A stretch of DNA of 64,000 bases from JBARKJ01 sp963698885. GTDB taxonomy: Bacteria > Nitrospirota > JACRHJ01. Below the pieces are notes generated by a model, which had not been told where the DNA came from, did no database searches, and saw only the letters and a program-made list of their open reading frames with translations. The translations under genes and the position numbers were made by a program. The DNA is taken from NCBI GenBank assembly GCA_963698885.1, contig CAVOSJ010000002.1:186001-250000 (forward strand), read 5' to 3'. Positions 53,126-61,128 of the stretch are shown here, piece after piece. Positions within the stretch are counted from its first letter, which is position 1, and each line of letters begins with the position of its first letter.

Positions 53126-54181
53126 ATGGCCTGGAAAGGGATAATCGAAGAGTACAGGGAGTTTCTCCCGGTGACGGCAAAAACGCCGGTGGTGACTTTA
53201 CTTGAAGGCAACACGCCGCTGGTCAGGACGAAGAACCTTGCGAAGCTTATAAACCCGAAGCTCGATATTTACCTTAAGTTCGACGGCGCGAACCCGACCG
53301 GGTCTTTCAAAGACCGGGGCATGACGATGGCGATATCGAAGGCGGTGGAAGAAGGCTCCGGGGCCGTCATCTGCGCGTCCACCGGGAACACGTCCGCCGC
53401 CGCCGCCGCGTACTCCGCGCGGGCCGGGATAAAGGCGTTCGTGCTTATCCCGGAAGGAAAGATCGCGCTTGGGAAACTGGCCCAGGCGATGATGCACGGG
53501 GCGCGGGTGATCCAGATTGAAGGAAATTTCGACGAGGCGCTGAAGCTCGTGCGGGAGATATCGAGCAAGTACCCCATCACGCTCGTGAACTCCGTCAATC
53601 CGTATCGCATCGAAGGCCAGACATCCGCGGCGTATGAGATCTGCGACGCGCTGGGCGGCCCCCCCGATTTCCACGCCCTGCCGGTCGGCAACGCCGGGAA
53701 CATCAGCGCGTACTGGAAGGGGTACAAAAAATATAAAGACGCCGGGAAAATAAATTCGCTCCCGATAATGAACGGGTTCCAGGCGGCGGGCGCGGCGCCG
53801 ATAGTCCTCGGGCATCCGGTGGAGAACCCGGAGACGGTTGCCACGGCCATACGTATCGGGAACCCCGCGTCATGGAAGACCGCGGAGGCCGCGCGCGACG
53901 AGTCCGGAGGCGTGATCGACATGGTCACGGACGAGGAGATATTAGAGGCGTATAAGCTGGTCGCCGCGACCGAAGGGATATTCTGCGAGCCCGCATCTGC
54001 GGCGAGCATCGCCGGCGTGATAAAGCTGAATAACCTGGGCTATTATAAAGGGGAAGCGCGCATCGTCTGCACTCTGACCGGCCACGGCCTCAAGGACCCG
54101 GACACGGCTATCAAGGTATCCACCAAGCCGCTTTCCATAAAGGGAACGATGGAAGAAGTGGTGAAGGCGCTGGGATATTAA
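53126..54181 (+). CDS. thrC: Threonine synthase
   Basis: PLP enzyme converting O-phosphohomoserine to threonine. 351 residues, the shorter bacterial form. VTLLEGNTPLVRTKNLAKLI, the PLP Lys in GANPTGSFKDRGMTMAISKA, CASTGNTSAAAAAYSARAGI, and the phosphate-binding GNAGNISAYWKGYKKY are present. AAGGAG precedes the ATG. Its substrate needs homoserine kinase, but no thrB-type gene is in the window. Confidence 0.96.
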   Translation: MAWKGIIEEYREFLPVTAKTPVVTLLEGNTPLVRTKNLAKLINPKLDIYLKFDGANPTGSFKDRGMTMAISKAVEEGSGAVICASTGNTSAAAAAYSARAGIKAFVLIPEGKIALGKLAQAMMHGARVIQIEGNFDEALKLVREISSKYPITLVNSVNPYRIEGQTSAAYEICDALGGPPDFHALPVGNAGNISAYWKGYKKYKDAGKINSLPIMNGFQAAGAAPIVLGHPVENPETVATAIRIGNPASWKTAEAARDESGGVIDMVTDEEILEAYKLVAATEGIFCEPASAASIAGVIKLNNLGYYKGEARIVCTLTGHGLKDPDTAIKVSTKPLSIKGTMEEVVKALGY

Positions 54182-54197
54182 TTTTAGAGGTGTCATT

Positions 54198-54886
54198 TTG
54201 AACCGGGGCGCCAGCGCGATGCGAGGGTCGATGAAGAATCTGTTTCTAAATATATTTATAGTTGCCGCCGTAATTTTTGTCCCCGCCGCAGCTATCGCCG
54301 GGCCGATGGAGAAGTCCCTTTTCGACGCGGCGAAGTCGGGGGACGCGGCAGGCATACGCGAGCTTGTGAAGAAGCATGTGGACGTGAACGCGCGTGATAC
54401 TGACGGGGATACTCCCTTGCTGCGCGCGGCGGCGGAAGGCGGAAAAGACGCGGCAGAGACGCTTCTTAAGGCCGGCGCGAACCCGAACCTGAAAAATAAC
54501 GACGGCTACACGCCTCTTATGGCCGCGGCTTTTAACGGCCACCCCGATATAGCGAAGATGTTAATCGATAAAGGTGCGGAAGTGAACGCCCGCGCCAAGG
54601 ACGGCAATACCGTGCTGGTTTACGCGGCGGCGATGGGGCACGAGGACATCGTAAAACTGCTCCTGGAAAAAGGGGCGAACCCGAACATAAAGAATAAGGA
54701 TGGCACGACAGCGCTGATGGTGGCGGCTACCGCCGGACTGGAACGGCGTGGTCAAGGAGCTTATAAAGCGCACGGCGCGGAAGTAAACGCGAAGGATAAA
54801 TTCGGCAATCACCGCGCTCGACATTCGCGAAGGCGAAGAAACATGAGGAAGTTGCGAATGCGCTCCTCAAGGCGGGGGCGAAATAG
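54198..54886 (+). CDS. Exported ankyrin-repeat protein, several frame breaks near the 3' end
   Basis: About 228 residues. A signal peptide or anchor ends near AAAIAGPMEK. Five ankyrin repeats follow: DTDGDTPLLRAAAEGGKDAA, NNDGYTPLMAAAFNGHPDIA, AKDGNTVLVYAAAMGHEDIV, NKDGTTALMVAATAGL, and DKFGNTALDIAKAKKHEEVA. To read the end as LLKAGAK and reach the stop at 54884-54886, four indels are needed, at about 54741, 54771, 54810 and 54826. That density could mean local bad sequence or a decaying gene. The stop overlaps the apgM start (TAGTG). Protein-binding role only inferred. Confidence 0.72.
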
Positions 54887-56094
54887 TGAAATACCTCGTA
54901 TTATTGGGCGACGGAATGGCCGGTCTTCCGCTGATTGAGCTGGACGGGAAGACGGTCCTTCAATATGCCAGGACCCCAAACCTTGATTACCTTGCCTCGC
55001 ATGGGACGATGGGCCTTGCCAGGACCGTGCCGGAAGGCATGCCGCCGGGTTCGGACGTTGCGAACCTTTCCGTCCTGGGCTACGACCCGCGAAAATACTA
55101 TACCGGACGCGCGCCGCTGGAGGCCGCCGCGATGGGACTTCCGCTGGAGCCCGAGGACGTAGCTTACCGGTGCAACCTAGTTACGCTCGCCGGGCTGGAA
55201 AAAGGATACGAGTCTTCGGTAATGGAGGATTTCTCGGCGGGACATATCTCCACGGACGAGGCGCGCGCCCTCGTGCATGAACTGGAACAAAGGCTCGGGC
55301 GAAACGGCGTGAGTTTCCACCCCGGCGTGAGCTACCGTCACCTCATGCTGTGGAAGGGCGGCGAAGACGGAGCAGTCTGCACTCCGCCGCACGACATAAC
55401 CGGCAAGCCTGTCCGGGGCCATCTGCCTTCCGGGCCGGGGGCGGACTTCCTGCTGGGTATGATGAAGGCGTCGGTGGAGGCGATTTCCGGACATGAAGTA
55501 AACCGCAGGCGGACGGCGGCGGGGAAGTCAAAGGCGAACTCGATATGGCTCTGGGGTCAGGGCAAAAAACCCGCGCTCCCTACCTTCAAGGAGCGGTATA
55601 ATATTTCCGGCGCGATGATCTCCGCCGTGGACCTGCTGAAGGGGATAGCGGCGACACTCGGCATGAAGGTAATAGAGGTACCCGGCGCGACCGGTTATAT
55701 CGATACGGACTATAAAGGCAAGGCGCAGGCCGCATTGTCCGCGCTCGACGCGGCTGATTTCGTGTACGTGCACGTGGAGGCCCCGGACGAAGCCGGGCAT
55801 AGCGGGAACCTGCGCCACAAGGTGCAGGCGGTGGAGGATTTCGACGAAAAAGTTGTGGGGACGGTGTTAAGCGCCGTAAAGGGAAGGCCGGGTTTCCGCG
55901 TGCTGACCATGCCCGACCACCCGACGCCCATAAAGATAAAAAGTCACACAAGCGACCCGGTGCCGTTCGTTTTATGGGATTCCGGGAAGGATGAACAAAT
56001 AAATAATTCCAAATATGACGAGGCGGCTGCGGCCGGGACCGGACTCTTAATCGAGGAAGGGTGGAAGCTGATCGACCGTCTTTTGGAGCCTTGA
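54886..56094 (+). CDS. apgM: Archaeal-type cofactor-independent phosphoglycerate mutase homologue (possible homoserine kinase)
   Basis: 402 residues of the alkaline-phosphatase superfamily (COG3635 type). Metal-binding motifs LVLLGDGMAG at the start, PPGSDVANLSVLGYDP with the active-site Ser, YVHVEAPDEAGHSGN and LTMPDHPTP near the end. This family interconverts 2- and 3-phosphoglycerate in archaea. In bacteria it often sits in threonine operons and has been proposed to replace ThrB. Here it lies after hom and thrC and before lysC, and no thrB is visible. Start is GTG overlapping the ankyrin stop. Confidence 0.88.
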   Translation: MKYLVLLGDGMAGLPLIELDGKTVLQYARTPNLDYLASHGTMGLARTVPEGMPPGSDVANLSVLGYDPRKYYTGRAPLEAAAMGLPLEPEDVAYRCNLVTLAGLEKGYESSVMEDFSAGHISTDEARALVHELEQRLGRNGVSFHPGVSYRHLMLWKGGEDGAVCTPPHDITGKPVRGHLPSGPGADFLLGMMKASVEAISGHEVNRRRTAAGKSKANSIWLWGQGKKPALPTFKERYNISGAMISAVDLLKGIAATLGMKVIEVPGATGYIDTDYKGKAQAALSALDAADFVYVHVEAPDEAGHSGNLRHKVQAVEDFDEKVVGTVLSAVKGRPGFRVLTMPDHPTPIKIKSHTSDPVPFVLWDSGKDEQINNSKYDEAAAAGTGLLIEEGWKLIDRLLEP

Positions 56095-56104
56095 GGAGGA
56101 CAAC

Positions 56105-57364
56105 TTGAGCCTGATAGTCCAGAAGTACGGCGGGACCTCCGTGGGGACCGTCGAGAGGATCAAGAACGTGGCGAGGAGGGTCGCCAGGACCAAGAAGCAG
56201 GGACACGACGTGGTGGTCGTCCTCTCCGCGATGAGCGGGGAGACGGATAAGCTGATAGCGCTGGCTGGCGGCGTCTCGTCCAACCCGGACGAGCGGGAGA
56301 TGGACATGCTTCTCTCCACGGGCGAGCGGGTCACCATCGCTCTTCTCGCGATGGCCTTGAAAGACTTAAGCGTGGACGCGGTGTCTTTTACCGGAAGGCA
56401 GTCGGGGATCCTCACGGACGACGCGCATACCAGGGCGAGAATAAAGAGCATAGACGCCGGCAGGATCAAGGACGCCCTATCCAAAAATAAAGTCGCGGTG
56501 GTGGCAGGGTTCCAGGGCATAACCGAGGAGCAAGACGTAAGTACGCTCGGACGCGGCGGCTCGGACCTGACGGCTGTGGCGGTGGCGGCGGCGTTGAAGG
56601 CGGATTTTTGCGACATATATACGGACGTTGACGGGGTATATACCACGGACCCGAACATAGTGCCTGAGGCGAGGAAGCTCGACAAGATTTCATACGACGA
56701 GATGCTCGAGATGGCGAGCCTGGGCGCGAAGGTGCTCCAGACCCGCTCGGTCGAGTTCGCGAAAAAATACAGCGTACCGGTCAGGGTGCTTTCGAGCTTT
56801 CACGACGCGCCGGGCACTCTGGTAACGAAGGAGGACAAGACGATGGAACAGGTGGTCGTTTCCGGCGTTGCATACGATAAAAACCAGGCGAAGGTGACGC
56901 TTTCCGGCGTGCCGGACAAACCCGGCGTGGCCTCGAAGCTGTTCCGGAGCATCGCGGACGCGAAAGTCATTGTCGATATGATAATCCAGAACGTCAGCAA
57001 GGACGGTTATACGGACATCTCTTTCACCGTGCCGAAGACAGACCTTAAGAAGGCCTTGCCCGTGATAAAGGACGCGGCGAAGGCCTCGGGCTGCGAAGAG
57101 GTCATCGTGAACGACGAAATTTCCAAGGTGTCCATCATCGGCGTGGGTATGCGCTCGCATTCCGGCGTCGCGTCCGGGATGTTCACCGCGCTCGCGGACG
57201 AGGGAATAAATATCATGATGATAAGCACCTCCGAAATAAAAATCTCCTGCGTCATAAACGGCAAATATACGGAGCTTGCCGTGCGGGCGCTCCACAAGGC
57301 TTTTAAGCTCGACGAGGCGCCGAAAAAACCTAAAAAATCAGCCAAACCGAAGACAAGGGCGTAA
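56105..57364 (+). CDS. lysC: Aspartate kinase
   Basis: First step of the Lys/Thr/Met pathway. 419 residues. Catalytic part with LIVQKYGGTSVGTVERIKNV, VVLSAMSGETDKLIALA, LGRGGSDLTAVAVAAAL and DIYTDVDGVYTTDPN. Two ACT domains follow (VTLSGVPDKPGVASKLF; VSIIGVGMRSHSGVASGMF) for feedback inhibition. The TTG start has GAGGAGG upstream. A Lys/Pro tail (KKPKKSAKPKTRA) ends the protein. It follows apgM by 10 bases. Confidence 0.97.
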   Translation: MSLIVQKYGGTSVGTVERIKNVARRVARTKKQGHDVVVVLSAMSGETDKLIALAGGVSSNPDEREMDMLLSTGERVTIALLAMALKDLSVDAVSFTGRQSGILTDDAHTRARIKSIDAGRIKDALSKNKVAVVAGFQGITEEQDVSTLGRGGSDLTAVAVAAALKADFCDIYTDVDGVYTTDPNIVPEARKLDKISYDEMLEMASLGAKVLQTRSVEFAKKYSVPVRVLSSFHDAPGTLVTKEDKTMEQVVVSGVAYDKNQAKVTLSGVPDKPGVASKLFRSIADAKVIVDMIIQNVSKDGYTDISFTVPKTDLKKALPVIKDAAKASGCEEVIVNDEISKVSIIGVGMRSHSGVASGMFTALADEGINIMMISTSEIKISCVINGKYTELAVRALHKAFKLDEAPKKPKKSAKPKTRA

Positions 57365-57371
57365 GGCAGAA

Positions 57372-58148
57372 GTGTACGACCTACACGCCCATATCCTTCC
57401 AGGCGCGGACGATGGTCCGCGCGAGATGGAAGAGTCCCTCCAGATGCTTAAGCTTGCCGCCGCCGACGGGATAAAGGGCATCGCGATGACCCCGCACGTC
57501 ATACCCGGCCGTCACGACAACCCCAAAGAGAAGGTCATAAAGCTGACGGCGGAGCTTCAGGCCAGGGCGGATGACGTGGAAATCGAGCTGTATCCCGCAT
57601 CGGAAATCGCTCTGTCCGAGGAGACGCTGGCGGGACTTAAATCCGGCTCTTACTGCACCATAAACGGTTCCAGGTATGTCCTTACGGAACTCCCGCCGCT
57701 TTTCGATTCAGAAAAAATTTACGAGGCGATGCATTCCCTGCGGGAGATGGGTCTTGTCCCGCTCATCGCGCACCCGGAGAGGAACCCGAGGGCGCTTAAG
57801 GACGTGGAGTGCCTTTACGAACTGGTCTCCATGGGCGCGCTGATGCAGGTGACAGCCGGAAGCTTTCTGGGGGTATTCGGAGACGACGTCCGGAAGCTTG
57901 CGCTGTCCATGCTGGAGCGAAGGCTCGTGCACGTGATAGCGAGCGACGCCCACGATAACGGCCCAAGGCCGCCCGTGCTTTCGACGGCCGTAAAAGAGGT
58001 GGCGAAGCTGGTGGGAGAAAGGGCCGCGCGGGCCATGGTGTCGGCAGTGCCGGAGAAGATACTGAAGGATGAGCAGGTCTTGCCGCCGGAGCCGGTGCAT
58101 CCGAAAAAATCCCTCTTCTTCTTCAGCGACCTCCCTTTTTTCGATTGA
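57372..58148 (+). CDS. CpsB/YwqE-type PHP tyrosine-protein phosphatase
   Basis: Metal-dependent phosphatase of the PHP fold that dephosphorylates Wzc-type kinases. About 258 residues. Metal ligands are in MYDLHAHILPGADDG, MTPHVIPGRHDN, IAHPERN and VIASDAHDN. The GTG at 57372 gives the canonical start; the longer open frame before it overlaps lysC. It ends in an aromatic tail (KSLFFFSDLPFFD). Its probable target is the kinase encoded at 24289, although the two genes are 31 kb apart. Confidence 0.9.
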   Translation: MYDLHAHILPGADDGPREMEESLQMLKLAAADGIKGIAMTPHVIPGRHDNPKEKVIKLTAELQARADDVEIELYPASEIALSEETLAGLKSGSYCTINGSRYVLTELPPLFDSEKIYEAMHSLREMGLVPLIAHPERNPRALKDVECLYELVSMGALMQVTAGSFLGVFGDDVRKLALSMLERRLVHVIASDAHDNGPRPPVLSTAVKEVAKLVGERAARAMVSAVPEKILKDEQVLPPEPVHPKKSLFFFSDLPFFD

Positions 58149-58235
58149 CCGCTTGCTTGACAGCAGCCGGCCCGTTATGCGAAAATTAATAGATTTTTTG
58201 ATGGCAAACCGATCGCCGGAAGGCTTTGTTTTTTA

Positions 58236-59015
58236 ATGAATACTGCCTCAAGGAGAATAAAGGGAAAAGGGGGAGCAAAACCCCAGAGGGAGAAGTTCGC
58301 CTCGACGGAAGAGGCGGGCGATTTTTTTTGGACGGCGGTCATCGTCTCACTCGTCCTGCATGCGGCGGTTTTCGGAATAATCTGGATTGTGCCGGCCCGA
58401 AAGGCGCCGAAAGCGCTGCAAATATTCAACGTCACCGTGACGACCCTGCCGGGCCCGGCGGGCGGGGGCGGCAAATCCCATGAGCAGGTAAAAAACCCGG
58501 TTAAAGAAGAAAAGCCTGTCCCGGAGAAGGAGCCGGTGAAGCTGGCGAAAAAAGAGGTGGAGAAAAAGCCGCCAGAGCAAAAGAAGAAGCGCGAACCGGA
58601 AAAACCGGAAGTGGCGAAAATCCAGCCATCGGCGCCGGTAGGCCCCGGACAGGGACCGGCGGGCGGAGGCGGTAAAGCGAAACCGGGCGCGATAACCGGC
58701 CCGGTGGCGTTCTCAGGGAATTTCGACCGAAATATGACTGGTACGCAAATCTTATCCAGAAGGAGGTAGAGCGGGATTTGGGAAAACCGGAGTACCTTTT
58801 GGAAGCTGCCGACAAAACCTGCTGTAATATCTTTCGTCATCGACGGAGCTGGAAATATAACCCAGGCGCAAATAGAAACTTCTTCTGGAATTGATCTGTA
58901 TGACCAGCAGGCGCTTATTTCTGTTAAACTGGTAAAAAAACTGCCGCCGCCCCCGGTGGGCTTGGGGGACGCGGTCGGAGTGCATTACTCGTTTATACCA
59001 GGTCCAAAAGGATAA
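58236..59015 (+). CDS. TonB/TolA-like energy-coupling protein, two frame breaks
   Basis: About 260 residues. One N-terminal membrane helix (AVIVSLVLHAAVFGIIWIV) with the His typical of TonB/TolA, then a Pro/Lys/Glu-rich spacer (KEEKPVPEKEPVKLAKKEVE), then a TonB C-terminal domain split over frames: KYDWYANLIQKEV, SGIWENRSTFWKLPTKPAVI, SFVIDGAGNITQAQIETSSG, LYDQQALISVKLVKKLPPPP. Indels lie near 58727 (one base missing) and 58769 (one extra). It ends 4 bases before tolB, so it probably serves as TolA of a Tol-Pal system. tolQ and tolR are not upstream. Confidence 0.85.
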
Positions 59016-59019
59016 AAAA

Positions 59020-60339
59020 ATGAATAAATCAGAGGGCCGCTGGATTTGGGTACTGGCGGGAGTTACGTTATCAATAGTTCTTGCCGCGGTCTTTTTCCTT
59101 CCGGCGTTAGGCATCGCCGATTCGAAGCCGGAGATATACCTTTCCACCACGAAGGGCGCGGGGAAGATAAGCGTTATAATCCCGGATTTTGAGCGCGAGG
59201 GAGGTTTTGCGGACCCGCAGGGACGGGACAGGGCGATGGCGGACGAACTGGCGGACGACCTGAACTTCTCCGGGTTCTTTGACGCCAAAAGAGTCAAGCA
59301 AGTAAAAGGCGACCCGAGCGCCTGGGCCTCGCTGGACGTGAACGACGTCATTACCGGGGCCTATTCCACGGACGGACGCGAGATTACGATATCCGCAAAG
59401 CTGGTTGACGCCAAAGCCGGTTCGGTTATCATGAGCAAGCGCTACCCGCGGTCATTGCTGGTAATGCGGGAGAATATACACAAACTCGCCGACGAGATAA
59501 TCTTCCAGCTCACGGGCGAAAAAGGCATCTGCCAGACGAAAATAGCCTTTATCTCCGATATGACCCGCCATGCCGAACTTTATATCGCAGACTACGACGG
59601 GCATAATGTAATCCGCCTGACCATGGATTCGGGGATATGCCTTCTCCCCGCGTGGTCGCCATCGGGCAACTACATCACGTACACTTCATACAAAAGGATG
59701 AACCCCGACCTCTGGTGGGTAAGCACGTCCGGCAAAAGCAGGGGGATAATCTCGTTTTCCCCCGGGCTTAATACCGCGGCGTCATGGTCGCCGGACGGCG
59801 GGAAGATCGCGCTGTGCTTAAGCAAGGGCGCCAACGCCCAGATATGCACCATGAACAGGGACGGCAAGGGACTGAACCAGATCACGCACAGCCGGGGCAT
59901 CAATACTTCGCCGTCATGGTCGCCAAACGGGCGAGAGATAGTCTTCAACTCAGACCGGGAAGGCTCGCCCCAGGTTTATGTGATGGACTCGGACGGCGGC
60001 AATGTCAGGAGGCTAACGTACAGCGGGAAGTACAATGCATCCCCCGCCTGGTCGCCGAACGGGGATAAAATAGCGTATGTAGGCCGGGAAAGCGGCGTCT
60101 TTAATATCTTCATGATGGACTCTAACGGGGACAACGTCGTACGGCTTACCTGGAATAGCGGGAGCAATGAAAACCCGTCATGGTCGCCTGACGGCAGGCA
60201 TATCGCTTTTTCCTCTACCCGAAGCGGCAAAAATGCGATATATTTAATGGACACCCACGGTGAGAACGTAAAAAAACTTCCGCTGGGCGGGAGCTGCCAG
60301 ACCCCTGCGTGGTCGCCCCGGCTGGGCAGTGAAAAATAA
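59020..60339 (+). CDS. tolB: Tol-Pal system protein TolB
   Basis: Periplasmic beta-propeller that links TolA and Pal during envelope constriction. 439 residues. Signal sequence up to about residue 33 (ALGIADS). N-terminal domain (IIPDFEREGGFADPQG, ADDLNFSGFFD). The propeller has six WSPxG repeats: WSPSGNYITYTSYKR, WSPDGGKIALCLSKG, WSPNGREIVFNSDREG, WSPNGDKIAYVGRESG, WSPDGRHIAFSSTRSG, and the last AWSP. It precedes pal by 100 bases, with a promoter between them. Confidence 0.97.
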   Translation: MNKSEGRWIWVLAGVTLSIVLAAVFFLPALGIADSKPEIYLSTTKGAGKISVIIPDFEREGGFADPQGRDRAMADELADDLNFSGFFDAKRVKQVKGDPSAWASLDVNDVITGAYSTDGREITISAKLVDAKAGSVIMSKRYPRSLLVMRENIHKLADEIIFQLTGEKGICQTKIAFISDMTRHAELYIADYDGHNVIRLTMDSGICLLPAWSPSGNYITYTSYKRMNPDLWWVSTSGKSRGIISFSPGLNTAASWSPDGGKIALCLSKGANAQICTMNRDGKGLNQITHSRGINTSPSWSPNGREIVFNSDREGSPQVYVMDSDGGNVRRLTYSGKYNASPAWSPNGDKIAYVGRESGVFNIFMMDSNGDNVVRLTWNSGSNENPSWSPDGRHIAFSSTRSGKNAIYLMDTHGENVKKLPLGGSCQTPAWSPRLGSEK

Positions 60340-60340
60340 T

Positions 60341-60367
60341 TTGACTTTAGCACTTTTGTGTTATAAT
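60341..60367 (+). promoter_or_regulatory. Promoter for pal-ybgF
   Basis: TTGACT at 60341-60346 and a perfect TATAAT at 60362-60367. The spacer is 15 bases, shorter than ideal. Confidence 0.55.
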
Positions 60368-60439
60368 ACACAGTTGTCGAAGCAATTTTCCGGGGTGCTT
60401 TTCCCTTGTTTATAAACCAAGCGAAAAGGAGGCAAAGGG

Positions 60440-61009
60440 GTGAAGATTAACAGGATTCTTCTGGTATGCCTGGCTGTGGCGCTTCTGGTTTCTACGGGTT
60501 TTTACGGGTGCGCTAAAAAACAGGTTAAAGAAACCGGTGGGTTGGAAACCCAGAAGCCGATGGAGAAAGCCCCGCCGGAGGCCGCACCCGAGAAGGCGCC
60601 CCCCGCCGAAGTGCAGACCAAAGAGGCTCCTCCCGGACCGAAGGAACAGCCGGCTGCGGTAGAAGAGGGCAAAGCGGTGAAGGCCCTTAAAGACGTTTTT
60701 TTTGATTTCGACAGCTATGTCATAAGGCCGGATGACGCATCCGTATTGCAGCAGGACGCGGGGTGGATAAAGGCTCATTCCGGGGTTATCGTTACAGTGG
60801 AAGGCAACTGCGACGAAAGGGGCACTGTAGAGTATAACCTCGCCCTAGGCCAGAGGCGCGCGGACGCCGTAAAGAACTACCTTGTGTCCTTAGGCATACC
60901 AGCCGACAGGCTTAAAACGATAAGCTTCGGCAAGAGCAAGCCGTTCGACACCGGGCATAACGAGGCGGCGTGGGCCAAGAACAGGCGGGACCATTTCGTG
61001 GTCCAGTAA
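60440..61009 (+). CDS. pal: Peptidoglycan-associated lipoprotein Pal
   Basis: Outer-membrane lipoprotein that anchors to peptidoglycan. 189 residues. A signal peptide with a lipobox-like STGFYGC, acylated Cys at about 24. A Pro/Ala/Glu-rich linker follows. The OmpA-like domain has VFFDFDSYVIRPDDASVLQQ, VEGNCDERGTVEYNLALGQR and RADAVKNYLVSLGIPADRL; the Asp and Arg that bind diaminopimelate are present. GTG start with AGGAGG upstream. Confidence 0.96.
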   Translation: MKINRILLVCLAVALLVSTGFYGCAKKQVKETGGLETQKPMEKAPPEAAPEKAPPAEVQTKEAPPGPKEQPAAVEEGKAVKALKDVFFDFDSYVIRPDDASVLQQDAGWIKAHSGVIVTVEGNCDERGTVEYNLALGQRRADAVKNYLVSLGIPADRLKTISFGKSKPFDTGHNEAAWAKNRRDHFVVQ

Positions 61010-61018
61010 TACATTTCA

Positions 61019-61106
61019 TAACTCCCCTTAATTCACCCTGTTATCTTAAAAAGGGGTAAGGGGGCGTTACATCTGGAAAGGCGGGTCCCTGCGGGGCCCG
61101 CCTTCC
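61019..61106. repeat. Two intergenic palindromes between pal and ybgF
   Basis: First, an imperfect palindrome at 61019-61069: TAAC...CCCCTTA with TAAGGGG...GTTA. Second, a long stem at 61075-61106: GGCGGGTCCC pairs with GGGGCCCGCC around TGC, with further pairs outside. Neither has a T-run, so they may set relative mRNA stability of pal and ybgF rather than end transcription. Confidence 0.6.
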
Positions 61107-61128
61107 GTGCGAAGAGGGCATTGCTTAA

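Noticed and set aside
58154..58180. Promoter TTGACA upstream of the TonB/TolA-like gene
   Set aside because: No acceptable -10 element lies 15-19 bases after the TTGACA.
4786..58769. Programmed +1 ribosomal frameshifting as the reason for the many frame breaks
   Set aside because: The break sites share no slippery sequence, stop codon, Shine-Dalgarno-like stimulator or downstream stem, two or three breaks look like missing bases, and unrelated gene families are affected.
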